A DNA stretch of 64,000 nt from Diphasiastrum complanatum (Eukaryota > Streptophyta > Lycopodiopsida > Lycopodiales > Lycopodiaceae), in assembly GCA_029204225.1 (NCBI GenBank), contig CM055107.1, positions 42,282,007-42,346,006 of the forward strand. Reading direction: 5' to 3'. Both the position numbers and the translations under genes were made by a program. Below, piece after piece: positions 1 through 15,200 of the stretch. The notes under the pieces are model-generated. The model did no database searches, had not been told where the DNA came from, and was given only the letters and a program-made list of their open reading frames with translations. Each line of letters opens with the position of its first letter. Within the stretch, counting starts at the first letter, position 1.

Positions 1-228
1 TCTATTTGTTGAACAGAGCTGGTTAATTGTAGAATATCACTCTTGATTGGATGTGCAAACTGAAGAAAATTTTCAAGGAAGAAAATAACCTGAGGTGCAA
101 ATGGCAAAATAAATGGCTCGTTATCTGGATTTACAATCAGCCTCCCAAGCAATTCTGCAGCTGAGCAATGCCATGCCTTTACAGGGGATTCCAACATTTG
201 CATAACCGCTTGCAATGCTTTCTTTTCC
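1..228 (-). CDS. LFR: LFR exon 6, partial at the window edge
   Basis: The acceptor GTAG precedes 228. The exon encodes EKKALQAVMQMLESPVKAW, then AAELLGRLIVNPDNEPFILP, then a hydrophobic helix pair, and runs off the left edge in frame. This is the ARM-repeat stretch of LFR that contains the ELLGRLI and NPDNEPF motifs. Confidence 0.88.
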
Positions 229-3200
229 CTACTCAAGATGAAGCAGAAAACTTCCATAAATCAGATGGATTGCTCAGGAACTCAGGAACCAACAAGGGCA
301 GTCATACAAAATCCCAGCAAACTCAAACATAAGTTCTTTATGAGTTTTATCAAAATTCACAAAACCCAAATGGAACCTAACTGTTACATTTATTGATGAG
401 AGTAGAGGCCATCCAAAGACTGAGGTCAGATCTTTATTTCATACATAACACAACAAGATAGAGAGCATATGTGGTACACAGGAAAGCAATAACCCTCACA
501 CACCCAGATAAGATAGAAAAATGTAAAAACCTCTCCAATTAGAAGCTTGGTGCAATACTTTACGGTGGAAGAACAATTAGAACACAGAGAGTATGACTTA
601 CGTTATTCGGCCTTGAGTGGCCCCAGAGGACTGTTCTGAGAAAACACGGAGACAAAGATAAGGTGCCAAATTTACCATGGTCTCAATAGCATTTGTCACC
701 AGCTCTTCATCCTCTGTTCCAAACACACACTGATTGAATTACCTGACGGAGGAAAAAGGTTATTACAGTAGATTTTTACCTAAAAGATGAGAGCAACCAG
801 AGTGACCAGAACTTGCTACTACCACGTGAGCAAAGCCTAATCAGAAAGTTAAACTTTATCCAATAAATCCCATGAACATAATCGTCATCATATATAGGGG
901 GTGGTTGTACTTTGCACTTATAGCTAGGAGCTTTCTCCATCTCTTGGCATTTAACTCCTACACAGTAACTTATATGAATGGACTCTCTTTGAGCAATACC
1001 TGGTTATTCTCATTATATGGTGATGGTTATGCTTGTGTTTGTAACGTTTCATGGTTTTTAAACGATTTATGATTTTGTTGATAATTTTATGGTTTTGTCC
1101 ATTTGTGGTTGATTAATCCTATGGTGGCTCATTATTAGTGTTTTATGGTTTTTAAAGGCTTCCCCAAACTGTGCATAATTTAACCCCCCCAAAAACAGTG
1201 CATAAAACCCTAAAACCCCCAAATTTATAATCCCCAAACCCAAACCCAAAGTGAAATCAAATTTTAATGTTTTTTTCCTCTGTTGATTAAGTACGTGTTT
1301 AAAAACAAAGAACAATCGGTCACGTTCCGGAACGGGCAACTATGCATAATATGATCACTATGCTAAAGGATGAAAGAATGATGTCCACCCTATACTAGTG
1401 AGTTGATAGAGGCAAAATCACATGTGCCTAATGACTTGTCACTACAAGATTCAAAGACCTGGTTTTGGTCTTCATGGAACATCTACATGTTTTCCTGCCT
1501 AAATATTATGATCGAGCAGTATCCCAAAATTTTTAAATTCCAAATGCTTGTCAACAACAACGTGACTATAGATCACCTATATAGAAATATATGTTAATAA
1601 GGCCCATCTTACATCAATCCTAGACAACCTAGGTACCAGTAATAGCTTACGACATGTACGCGAACCTTTATTAGAAAGCTGGTATCAAAATCCGCATTCA
1701 TTCACTATTGTAGGGCCAGAAAATTGCCAGAAGAACACATTTCGCCTTCAGGCTTTGCCAATCAACTCAACAAGGAAAAGCGATCTGTTGAATTGTGTGA
1801 TTTTACACAACGCGGGCAGAACCTTGAATCTTTACAGCATCACACACAATTCACTATTTCTACAAAAAAGATGGCTTTTATAATTCAGAGACAAAAACTT
1901 TCCACAAGCATTTTCCAGCTTCAATGATCATTTTAAGCCCAAATATACTATTTCAAATAAAGGGCTCCTTAATTACTTAGCTCTTTCCCAAAAAAAATAA
2001 TATTACCAACAATTTTAGAAAGAAAGTAAATGCCTGCTATGAAGGGCGCATAGAGATAAAGCCCTTCATATCTTTCAACACAAATCACTTGAATAGGAGT
2101 TCCCAAAAGCTTATTGTAAACATTACCAGTGTCATGGCTTTCCATGCAATGAACAATGGTTTCTAAGCAATGCCGGTGTTGAGCCATAATCACTTCATTT
2201 TCAGGCATGAAAGAGAAATTTCGTAATACATTAGAAGCTGCTACAGCACACTGCTGCCTCTCTGCACGACCAACTTCATCGAGGTTGAATAGCCCCTCCT
2301 CATCCCACCACCAATCAACTGCCTTCTTTTGCCCTTCTGATTCAGACAATGCATCTTCCAGAGCAGGATTGTCTTGAAGAGATCTGTAAGATTGAGGTTC
2401 AGACATGAGGGCATAGATGTCTTCAGGGATCAAGCTTCATGCAGCCTAAGTTATCATGTCTAATACTTGTCTTTCTCTTTGAAAAGCTTTATTTATATGT
2501 AATGAAAAATATATGTACTGCAATTATCAATTCAGCAGTAACATGAAAAGCAGCAACTTTGGACCATTGAAGGGTCATAAATCATTTTTCAGGCTCACTG
2601 TTTCTCTTGAGAATTTTCCTCTAAAAGCGATGCAGTTGCACTTTTGGTAAGAAAAGCCTAGTCGCTAAGAGATGCACCATGTAGTTACAACTAGAGGTAG
2701 GGAGTCAAGCAAGAGCTGATTTATGGCCTAAGCGCATTCTCTTTCTTTGATAGAACAAGATGAAATTACTGGACGTCTACACGATGCCTGGCTATCTATT
2801 GACAACCGGACATGTCACAGAAATCCTCGTTAAAATTGCCTGACAAAAAACAACAACATAAAGAAACATACAAATCCTCCTTGCCCCTGCTCCATGCATG
2901 CATCCGAATGACTGCCTGGAAAGCTAACTTGAGGCAAAAGTCATCAATCAGCTTAATAAGAAGAGTTTCAGAACTTGGTCAAAAAATGGCACATTGTGAA
3001 CCACTTAACATATTGATACCCCACATGAAACCTATAATGCAGGCCACCTAAAATCTTATGCTCTCAAATATGAAAAAAAAAAGAGTCTCTAAGTAGGCTC
3101 TGCTCATAAGCTCTTCAAAAACAAAAATCTCAAGGCTTCTGGCATGCTGAACTTAGAATCCTACACGTATCAATGCATACTCACAGAAACTTGTTCATTC

Positions 3201-6200
3201 AGAAGAGAAGAGAGGAGATATACTCCGATCTTGTTAATCTGGAAGAGTTCTTGTACAGTTCATTTGGGATGTATCAAGTCGTAGATCTTCATGGTACAGC
3301 AGGACCCATGTTATACATCAATGTTAAGTCTAGGATAGTACCAGATATAGCAGAAGAAACATGTAATTTTTATGGCACAGTGGTACCTAAGTTATTTGAT
3401 TCTTTAAGTGATGCCTTACTCTGGGACCTTTTTACATTGGGTCAGCTCCAAGTCGACTACAAAAATTTGACCTTACTAGCCCCCAGATTGGCTCTAAAGC
3501 AGACACATGATTCTGGCCTGTTTCCAAACGATATTTCAAATCCATTCAAGAATTTGATTAACTATGGAGTTCAAAGAGAACATGCCTTGGGTAAAAGTAT
3601 GACAACTTTTCTCCTTTCAAGTAGGCACTACTTCCAGGGAAACATTTGCACCGCAAAACTAGAATGGTTCAACATGAGATAAAAGTACAATTGAAAATTA
3701 TGCTGTAAGAATTGCAAGCATTGCTTCCAGATATTGAGCACTCGTTCATCAAGCAACATGTCATAATTCTGCACTTCATGGAATGTTATTTCTCTTTCTC
3801 CATCATGTTTCGATTGCTCATTTATTTGGCTACTGTTCCTCTGGTTTTGCTGTCTACTTGATTGTTGCCACCACTCTCCTCTATTATTCCTACTTAGTAC
3901 TTAAATTCCCCTAATTGTCGGAAAATATGGCAATTGATAGAGAGTATTCACTCATTGAGGGATAGTCTGCCATGTAACATTGTACTATATGCATGTGATG
4001 GCAAGCTCATATAAGGGGTGTTCATTAAGTAATCAAGTGTAATGATTGCTTCGGGTAGCCAAATATGCTGCCTGCTTGATGGACGCATGTCCACCTTATG
4101 GACGACGACAAGCAAGTCAAAGGTACTCACTATTTGGATTAGACGAATTTATTATTCACTTAATAAATGACCTTGTGATTGAGTATACTGTAGAGCTCGT
4201 TGGTGATTAGGGTTTGGTGACCCAAGGGATCATGAATGGTACCTTATAGTTTGGGTTTGTACTGAAAATGAAGCGATAGCATCTTTCAGGGAAAAAGGCA
4301 ACATTGCTTTAATCTGATTGACGCATCCTATATCTCCAAAAAAAGAGGAGATTGAGAGCATCACGATGGTATATTTACACATCAAAAGCAAAGCCCTCAT
4401 CATAGAGATCTTAAGGAAGATAGTAGAAAATCTAGTTTTACATGATTTTGGGACTTGACAGGAAATGCATATGGTTTGATGGCAAATTGGGTGCTTTTCC
4501 CAAATTTGATGGAGTATACGTGACAGGGAAAGTAGGGCACACTTTCCAAGCGTGAAAATTATTTCTACTTGCATTGAAGTCACTCCCCCAACCAACTCTC
4601 CTCTGAGGCTACAAAAGTCTCTCAGTTCAAGAATATCCTGTTTTGAGGGGCATATGTGGCATAATACTCGTTAATAGAAGGATCAATGAAAGGTTAATCA
4701 TGTCCATACCATTGTTGCATTTCCTGTTGGGAAAATGTTTCAGCTTCCGCCGTCGTGAGATTCACCTGGGCTGCTTGAGGATTGTTCGGCCCTAGTGGTG
4801 TTGGTAGTGCCGTTCATTGTTATTATTTCGGTACCTACCAAATATGAGTAGCATTTTTCAAAACTAAGAATTATATCTATATCGACCTTTAAGCAGATTT
4901 TTTTTTTTCGTATTTTCAGCCAATGTTAATATTCAAATCCTTTGCTCAAAATTTTTTAATAGGCAAATCAGGTTTGAAAGGTGCTACGAGTTTCACTTAC
5001 ATGAACTTGGCACTCAACTAGATTTGCATGAAAATACTTAACTCAGAGACCAATGGTAAATAAAATATACAAGAGTTTCCATTATTTTGATGGATATTCA
5101 ATCCAACATAAAGTCAGGAGCTATGTAAGCTACAAATGCAAGATTAAAAAAAAGAGCATGCCCTACTCTTAGAATTAACCTAAATATCCATGCAAGGTAT
5201 ACAAGTCAGGTAGTTTTACTTGTCAGGACCAAAAATCACACCAGCTCCAACTAATTATCAAGTTTATGGATTATAACCTGAGACGAATTAGAGGATCATG
5301 TGGACTAGCCAACTCATATTCAAGGCCAAACCCAGTATACATGCGATTCAAACCCAAAGTCCGTGACCTAGCTAGCTTTCTCGAGTCACGAACATGTGCC
5401 ACATCTCGCCACTCATCAATCTGTTCAATAAATAATAAGAAGCATGCAGAAATAAGTGCACGTTACAAAGTGCTTTACATCCACACTGCATCAGAAAAAC
5501 GTGAGACTCTAGAGCTTAATAAGGACAACACACATTCAAAAAATTTCATGAATTGATGGTCAAATAGTTTCTTTTATTCTTATCTATTGTTACATCATTT
5601 CTCCTACTTTTAGAAAACCCCACAAAATTACAATAAAAAACATCATGTTTACGACGCATAAGGATTCCCTAGAATTTTGGGCAGTATGCCTATAGAACAA
5701 TCACATACTTTACAAAGTAAAACTATTTTCACTATATTTGTTGTCAATTGCTTCAAAATTGCAATCTCCTCAAAGAGGAAGTTATCCTTGATGGAGATTG
5801 AGTTATAGTAAGCATTTGGCTACCGGTTATAGCCCGTTCGTGCTTATGTACAGTTTTGAACCAATATCACTCATTTCGGTAGAGACTCGTACGATCAAGT
5901 TTCAGAAGATAGCGGATTTACTACATGATATGCAGGAAATGTTACGGATAGCAAGTGAAAATGTCTAGTGTGCCCATGAGGGACCAGCATTATGCTAATT
6001 TGAAAAGATCGCCTCGAGACTTTCAAGTGGGGGATTGGGTGTATTTGAGAATCCTGAAGGATTCTAGTGTAATGCATACCGGAAAGCATTACAAATTGTC
6101 CCCTAGATACAGAGGACCGCATTAGATCTCGTAAAAAATCGAATCCTTAGCTTACCAATTGGAACTCCCGAAGGATCTCAAGTGCATCCAGTATTTCAAG

Positions 6201-9200
6201 TAAGCTGACTCAAGAAGAGTCTATGTGAAGGAGAGCATCTTGGTTCTGGAGATCAATTGGACCTGTTGGATAAATTATCGGGTGTGTCTTGACTTGAACC
6301 CGGAAGGATCTTGGATACAAGAACTAAACGATTGAGGAATCGTATAGTTACCAAGCATCTGGTTCGATGGTAAGGGACGCACAGACGATGATGATTCTTA
6401 GGAACATGAAGGAAGCTTAAGGAGGAACTTCCCCAGTTTTAAGTTCTGAGAACAGAACTTGAATAACGGGGGAAGAATGTCATGCCCATGACTGGTCTCG
6501 AGTAGCGTGTCCACGCTAGGGATCAGTAGACCAACAACCCGTAAGTTAATTGTGATTGTAAGAGAATTGGGGCCCTTATGTGTATAAGGTCATAATTAAT
6601 GGTTGTAGGCCTAAACTCATGATGGTGGATTTGTATGGGTCTATCAGTGAGTCATTGAGGAACTGGATGACGTGGCCCAGATAGGCTACAAAGGTGTCCA
6701 GTGAGGTGTCACAGTGCACTACTAGTGGTGCATGGGCCTTGGAGGGTATAAGTATACCTATTGGGCTCTCACTAGTGTATGCTTGATTGCATGATGGGTA
6801 GCCGTATGCTGCTGGTGTGATGCCTCATTCCTCTTTGAGATTGATCCATACCTTGGGGGCTAGATCCGTTTGATCTAAGATTTGGTTGGGTTGGTTTGTC
6901 CACCATCCGTTTCCCTTGTGTTACTTGTTATTCTTAGAATAGGATTCTTGGTCAAGGACTTTATAGATAGAGCCAAGTAATCAAAGCAAATGTCAACGTC
7001 TTTTAAAGTCCGATAGCAACTAGATTACCCTACCTTTATTGACGTCCATAGAGCCAAATAATCAAAGCAAATGTCAACATCTTTTTGAAATCCGCAAGCA
7101 ACTAGATATCAAGAGTAAAAGACTTGATTTACAAATGTGATGACTAAATAGAAAGTCCCTTGCAAGATGATGATATTGACAAGGAGAAACCCCAACATTA
7201 GCCTACTTCATGCTACTTTTGTCAGTGCTAAAGAGGACATAAGCATCACATGCACAACATATGTCCAAATTAGCATTCACAAATTTGTACAAAGACCAAT
7301 TTATGAAGTTTCTATCACTTTTTTGGAAGTGAAGGGATAACTTAGTTATGATGGAGGCCATCGCTAAAGAGGGAAGCTAGTCAATTGAAGTCAATTTCTC
7401 ATGAGAAATCAAGAAAAAATTTTGCTGATTGAGAAGAACATTGAGCCACTATTCATAGTGGAGAATGAGGCATTTGGCCTTATTGGCTATTGGCTAATTT
7501 CTACCTCCCTTCACATTTTGACTTTCAAAATAGGTGAGAAACAACTTCTATTCATCTAACTTGACTTTTAGGCCTCTTATTCAATTTAATTCCTCAATGG
7601 CCTAAAAGCCACTTTTATTTCTAACTAATAAATGAAATATTGATGTGCTCATTGGGTTGGACTTCCACACACAGGGTGCCAGAGCCCTTGCCCTAGAATC
7701 TCATCCAGAGGAGATGGCTTTGAAAAATCCCTCGCTTTATTAGGAGGGTCATGAGACCTCCTCTTCTTTGAAACACTCTCGCTCTGTACTTAAAAAAAAA
7801 AGCCGGGATGGTTGAGATTGCTTTTGTTTTTTCTACTCTGAATTTGGTTTTGGAGGAGAGGAAGGAGCAGGTCTAAAGTACTCTGCAAATTTGTCATATG
7901 TGTCCTGTAGCCTGAACACAATGTTGAAATCTTTGGGCATGATGGTCACCCTCTTGGCACGGACAGCTGCAACAACAGTATCTGAAAAGATTTCACTTGG
8001 AAATCCTCATATGTAGTGTGCAATGCCTCTATTGTCGTTACAGTCCATCTCACATATGCAGATAGACTTCTAGTAATCTGTCTGATGGATCTTTGTATGT
8101 GAGCTTGCAGAATCAGAAGATTATTGGTCTTTTGTAGCTTCCGAATATCCTTGAGCCAGGGTGGATCTCTTCTTCTGCCCCTTGGCCTAGGAGGAGGTGG
8201 TGGTGGATGAGGCGGTGGCTATACATTCTAAACTATTTACAAGAGTTCGAACAATGCCCTAGACCTTAATTGGTGACGGTCCTACGACACTTGAAAAAAA
8301 TAATGTGGCCTAGGCACCTGGTGAGCTCTTTTCTTCTCGCCTCCGCTTGATTCGGTATGATGTTCCATACACGTGAGGCATGGATGTTCTAGTCACAAGG
8401 ATGAAGTAGGAACGAGAAGTAAACTCCCTCGAGCCACCTTGTCGTTGTCCATGTGACGAACTTATGCTCCCTCAATTTGCCAGGCATTGATGCTCGATAA
8501 TAAAGCCTCGCCACAGGCAATTGATTTGGAACTTCCCATGATTTTAATGGCAGATTCGGGTCGAACGCTAATGCGGGCAAGAAGTTGTCCCACTTTGTTT
8601 TAATATGTACCAAAAACGCCACATCATAGGCAAATGCAATGGCTTGCCGGATGGTCGAATCTGGGGAATCTTTATACTGTTGTGCAAAGGATTAGAGAGC
8701 TCTCAAAAAATCCACCTCTGCTGCCTAGCCAAAAGGTTGTGGTATAGTAGGCCAATCCCTAGTGTGCAATGTGATTTGATTTATAGGAGTGCCACAGGTA
8801 GGTGTGCCCACCCGGTGTCTTTTGGATCTTTATGGTTTAATGCCCTTGATCTTGAGTGTTATGTTCAAAATTGAAAGGTTCTCTCAAACTAGTCAAGTGA
8901 CAAACATTGTTTGTAATCAAATCTTTTCAAATCCATTCCAGCTCTAAAGAGTAGGAGTCATTGATCTTTGTGGAGTCCAATAGTTGGATCTGAATTTGGT
9001 GTGGTTTGGTGCAAATTTGTTGGGCTTTGATTTTGGTGATCAAGGCAAGGCCTAGTTTCCAATTGACTAGGTTTTGGTGTGATGTGATTCCTATGTTTGT
9101 GATCTAGATTTTTTGTAGATCTTTCTAGATTTTTGGTGTTCAAATCTAGTGTTTTGAGGGTCACAAAGTCATTATTGGAGTCCTTTCACACGTGTGTACT

Positions 9201-12200
9201 TTGTGTACAAGAAAAGCTTTGGGTGAAGATTGATTCTAGGATTTATGATTGAGATCTTGTGTAGATCTTGCCAGATCTTTGATTTGTTCAAGTCTAGGCT
9301 TTTGGAAATCACAAAATCACTTTGTAGAGTCATTTCACAAGCTTGTACTTTGTGTACATTTTTCATTTGTCTCATCATGGCATCAATAGGGGGGTGGGTA
9401 CCTATTGGAGGCAAGTGAAAGGTTGAATTCCTCCAATTATTCTATTTGGAAGGTTAGGATGGAATCTATTTTGGTGCTTCAAGACATTATGAATATTGTG
9501 CTTGGCAATGAGGAGGAGCCTCAAGAATCCATGAAGTTCAAGAAACGAGCAAGGTTGGCTCTCCATTGCATCAAATTGAATGTGCCCAATGAACTCTTGA
9601 GAGAAATTGGAGCATGTGTCTCGGCCAAGGAGGCTTGGGATACTTTGAAGCTTTTTATGAGTCTAAAAACACTTCTAGAATCCTCACTCTTAGAAACAAA
9701 ATCCTTCAAAGTTTTCAAAAGAGTAATGAGACTATAATTGAAAGCTTGCATGTGGTGGTGATTCCTTCTAGCAAAAGGAGCTTGTCCAAGTGGTGTTGAA
9801 TGGTCTTAGTGCTGAATTTGCTAATCTTTTTCAATCTTTATGCAATCCAAGGAGAGCTACCATCCATGGAGGGTCTACATGGAGTCTTGGTGGCCGAGGA
9901 GAGTAGGCTTAAAAACAAGCTTGCTAGGATGGGGCGAGTCAACTTTCCTTGAAGGAGTGTAAGTTGCTGCTTGGCTTTTTGCACAGCCTTATTAACTTGT
10001 TCTTGCGCACTTTGCAAGCAATTTTGCGACTACTGAACGTACTTTTGCAGTGCTTCCTCGTGATCTTCAATCTACTTGAGTTGTGCGTTGGCTACGTCTT
10101 CATGTTGTTTTGACACCAGTAGTCATTCCTGAGCTTTATGAGTTTTTGGGCCATCAAGGTTTCTGTAATCCGTATATCCATGGCCACCTTGTCCTCCATC
10201 ATCTTCTAATAACCTGGCCTAATTGCTGATGTAGGCCCAGTACATCCTGAGAATCTAAAAACGTTGTAGCTAATGTACTGGCCTAGCCAGATGGATCTAC
10301 ACTTGGTTCAACACCCAATCTAGGTTGTTCCTCTTGGAACTCGTCTTCAACGTCAAAGTCCTCTGGTACAATAGCTTCGTGAACCTTTGGCGAGATGGCA
10401 CCAACAGGCATCTGTATTGTATCATCCCCAAGAGAAGTGTTTAAACAGCTTCCTGCCGGTCGTAATCCTTCATCTGGTCTGTGCCTCCACCAGGGAATGA
10501 GAAATCAAAAAATGGTGGTGGGCTCTGGGGTATTGGACACTGAAGGTCTACGTTCAAAAGTTGGGAAGGGTCGGATGGTTGAAGAATAGACATAAAGTAG
10601 TCCATGCTGGGTGAAAATGCACCTTGTGGAGTAGTAGTAGGGGAGGTAGGAGGTGACATTGGTGGAGTGGGAAAAGTTGTTATGATGGGAGGAATAGAGG
10701 AAGTTATTGTGATGGAGGGGGTCAATGGTATCAGAAATATAGAAATGGGTTGGTGGGAACTGCATTTGATACGAGAGAGGTGGTAATGGTAATGGGAATT
10801 TAAATTGATAGAGTGATGAATTGCAAGATTTTTGTCCAAGAAAATATGTGAATCACTGCTGGTTTGTGATAATGAAGAAAGTAACATGTACAGCACCTTA
10901 TAGTTGAGGTTTTTAATTTTATTTTCTAGCTACTAATGTGGTCGTGATGCTTGGGCTGCTAGCCAATCTAAAGACTTGACTCTGATCAATCCCACTCCCC
11001 AGTCAATTGGCCAGCAAGTGTCCATTTTTTGACAAATTTGTTTCTTACTATGCCTTGAGGTCTTATTTGAGATAGGTATGGGAGAAAATGAGACAATGCA
11101 AATACAGCTGTTGAAGTTAAGGTGTATTTGAATGTCAACACACCTATAAGGTTGGTTGCAGAACAGGTGTCTTAGTGACTCGTTACATTTGATTTTATTT
11201 TTTCATAAACAGATTGTTCTGCTATTCTACTCAGTATAACAAGGGTCTTGTTTGTCATGACTCATACTTAAGTATATGCACAACACACTACCTAAAACTT
11301 CAGGCTATAACAAATTTTGTGATTTTTTGGCAGGGCATTCTCAATCAACACGATTTGATATACACAGTGCTTCACTGATCAATCTATTAATCAGCACACC
11401 AAACAACCTCTTAACAAATTGCAAAACACTGTAGGATCTAACACCTTCAATTTTTTTGAAATGCTAACGACATGGGATGCTGTAGCCAATCTGCCTATTT
11501 GCAGCAGATACCAACTAGAGATTGCAAAACATGCAACATTAAAGCTCAGTTAGTAAAAAGATTCAAAAATTAACATCCGAGTGTCTATCCATTGTAAGAA
11601 AAGAAAATGTACCACACGCAGGAGAGAATCCAGAAGTCCAGGAACTTTGGCCAGTGGAGTAGCATCTTTTCGGGAATCATCTTTCTCTTTGAATGATAAT
11701 AACGTGAGTGAGTTGAGCGCCCATGCAAGCTCACTTTTGAGTCCACTTTGCAAAGCCATCACAATTCTTTTGTTATTTTGATCTGCACGTAGAGGTGATG
11801 CAAAACAAAGGTCCAAGATTCATAAAAAAATCCCAGTAATTAATGTACAGTGTTTCTCAGTTAGTAGATTCAATTCTGTTCTATTAGCAGCCCTCTTCAC
11901 AAGCAAAAATTGCACTGTATAAATCAGTCATGTAGAAACATGTATTTTTCTAAATAAGCAATTAATAAAATCTTTGTATACATTGAACTGCTGCAGTACT
12001 TTCTCTATGCTATAAGATGTGTGCATTGATTGTCAAATAATAATTCATGTAAAAATATAATTTACATGTATTTGTTGGCCAGATCGTCTGTTGGATGTGT
12101 AAGTAATTGAATGCCATGTATTACTTAGCATTAGTTGATTATACTGACTACCCAAATGGACAAATGTAATGTTCATCTCATTAACAAACCACCTTGGGTG

Positions 12201-15200
12201 CTCTAAATACTTATCGGATTAGGGATGTAGCCCATTGGAAGACAGTCTTGAGAGCTTCAAAATAGTATCCTTGCACATCAAAAGCAGTGACCAGATGCAA
12301 AGATAGAGCCAATGAAGCTTTTTTGAGTTTGAGTTCTTTGTGACCGAACACCATCGTGCATGTTGTTCTTGCATTAACAGTCACTTTAGGCAAAAGTAAC
12401 ATTGCATGTGGGAGGACAGAGGGACAGTGTGCTAGTCAGGGACCATCCTAATGGCCAAACATAGAGCATAGCTTCTCTCACTCATCCTTCTCAACCCTGA
12501 TATAATTAGCCAAGGGCAAAGAGAAGAGCAACATTCAACCCATGTGCTTTCAGGAGATTGTGGGCAAGAAGGTGCGCTGGAGGGAAGGCGAAGATCTTCA
12601 CAAATCTTGTATGCTTGCAGATTAGGGAAGTCCCATCTCTACATCAACATAGCTCTTCGGCAAGCTAGAGTCATATCGCCTTCCTTCTATGGGCCCTGGG
12701 GCATAGGTGGTAAAGCTCTCGTCTTGCTTTTCCTTCCATTCTTGTAACTCTAGTTGGTCATTGTGTGTTGCAAGGTTGCAAAAACTATGGCCAAAAGATT
12801 TCCTTCCTCTGTTAGGTGGAGGTTCCCTCATGCAAATGTAGGAAGATAAGAATTTGGTGGATGTAATCTACTAGGTTTCTGGATATACCATGTAACCATG
12901 GCCTCTTACATCATACATCTCCCTATTATAGTCTCTTGTTTGCAGTGCATGTCGATCTTGTGACGCATGTTGATGCTAGATTCCATAAGTGTGCACATGC
13001 AGCTCCATTGGATGCAGGTTGAGGTCTACAGCAACATATCTTCACGACTAAGCCAATACATATGTGATTCTTGTAGAGAACATTTCTATTTATGGTGCAC
13101 TATGTTCAGGATAGAATCACTATGCGACAATAATCGTTCTAGTTCACGAATGTACTTTGTTAAAGACGAATAAAGAGTGAGTCATATGCTTGGCAGCAAC
13201 TTTTTATAATGGTGGAACTACATTTGACTTGTCTACTAACATTATTAAAAATTTGCATGTTGATGTCCCTAAGTTTGAATCTAGCTCGATAAGTGATGCA
13301 TGCAGCCATGCAAGTATATAGATGGCTTTGCACGTGCATAAACTAGTGTGCCTTGTAATTGTTAGCAACTTCTAACATATATATGCATCTATGGTTGGGG
13401 ATTAATGAGAAGCATCTTGTTTGTTTGTGTTAGTTTAGATTTTTGGGTAAAAAGATTCCAAAATATTCTGACTTGATTCACGGTCAGATGTGGCAAAATC
13501 AATGTGCATAACGTTACATGTTTCCAAAGGGGCAACCTACTGCACTATGCTTGATTATGCACTAAGAAGCCAAGAAAGGGACTAAAGGCCATGGACAAAG
13601 AGGAGGCTGCCAGTAGCCGAGGATAGAAAGGTGAGCACAGCTATTAAACAAGATAAGTCATATTGAGTTCACTATTATGCCTTTTGGTCTAACGTATGTG
13701 GATCATGATTTATCCTCAGAAAGAATCAAATTTCAATAAAATACAAAAACTCTAAAACTGGTTCGAACAGTTCGAACCTAGCCTGTCCAATTCAAACGCA
13801 GTTCATACCATCAAATCGGCCGGTTCGAACCAAGTATCTAAACATTGGGACACATGGTGTCAAAAGATGGTATTGAAGTAGATCCCGAGAAAATTTGAAC
13901 GTCAACACCTTAAGGTCTCAAGGAGTTGAAGAATTCCCTTTGATTAGCCAACTATTATCAGAACTTAACCAAGAACTTCTCAAGAATAGTTGCTCCTTCG
14001 ACAAAACTTCTCAAGACGAAGTAAAAGTAAGTGTGGCAAGTGCCTTAACACCCCCAATACCTTGAAAAACTGCAGAAACATTGTGTTTGCTGCCATTTCA
14101 ATAATTGTTGATATGAATTTATCTTATAAGCCACATGTTGATGCTTATGGTAAAGCCATAGGTACAATCCCTATGCAAGGTGGTCATTTGATTACCTATA
14201 AAGTAGGAAGATGAATCTTGTAGAGAAGAACTATTCTATTTACAGGTGGGAGTTGTTGGCCACTATCCATGCTCTGAAGCTATGTAGTGGAATACCTTTC
14301 AAAATCTTTACAAATCATAGATCGTTAAATTTTTTGAAGAGCCACAGAAAAATTAGTAAGCATTAGGCTAGATGTCTAGACTTCTTGTAGGAATCTCATT
14401 ATGTTATTGCATGTGCTTTATCCAAATCAAGCTCATAAATTACATTTCTCATGTTCAAAGCAAGTAGATGTAGGAGATCAAAGAGAACACGATCTTGGAT
14501 TCAAAGTTGACTACATGGTTTGAAAGATCAAATCCCGATGTGCCCTCGATGTGCCCTGAGATTTGAGGGAGGACTTTGGTATTTGGACAACCCAATTTGT
14601 ATTCTTGATCATCAAAAAGATGCATGATAGCCCATATTTGAAATTTGCTTCATATTGGAGAGTGGCGTACCTTGGAGCTTGTCAAACAGTTGTTTGCTTG
14701 GAAAGGTATGAAGGCAAATGTGATTTATTATGCTAAATCTTGTAAGAGATGTCAAAGTATAAATGTGCCATAGAGGAACTTTTCTTGGTTTGCTTCATTC
14801 TTGTACCTAGAAAAAAAACAAGGGATTGTATTATAGACATCATTACACATCTTCCACACAAGGTTAAGCAACATAAGCAATTGTAGAGGATCGTGGACAA
14901 ACTCACATTTGCCAAGTTTTTCCAGATCCCTATTGCAAAAGGATGTGGATGGGCGTGATGTGGCTAGTTGGCTTGCCTAGGAAAATTATAAATGATAGAG
15001 ATTCCAAGTTTGTTAAATTTTTCTGCTAGACTTTCCTTAAAATGGTCGGTAACAAACTAAAGTTTAGTGGTTGAAATCATCTTGAGAAAAATAGGCAAAC
15101 CAAGAAAGCTAACGAAGTGGTCACGGGCAGCCTATGTAGCATAGCAATATACAAATTTGAAAAGATTACTTACTTCGGTGGAGTTTGCTTATAACAATAG

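Noticed and set aside
1969-2126. Extension of the LFR exon 4 frame to a hydrophobic C-terminus (YLYAPFIAGIYFLSKIVG)
   Set aside because: It follows a good GT donor at 2126, has no homology to LFR, and exon 5 at 713 continues the conserved sequence in phase.
8605-8874. 89-codon plus-strand frame
   Set aside because: The minus strand here reads as continuing gag-like remnant; the plus frame has no motif.
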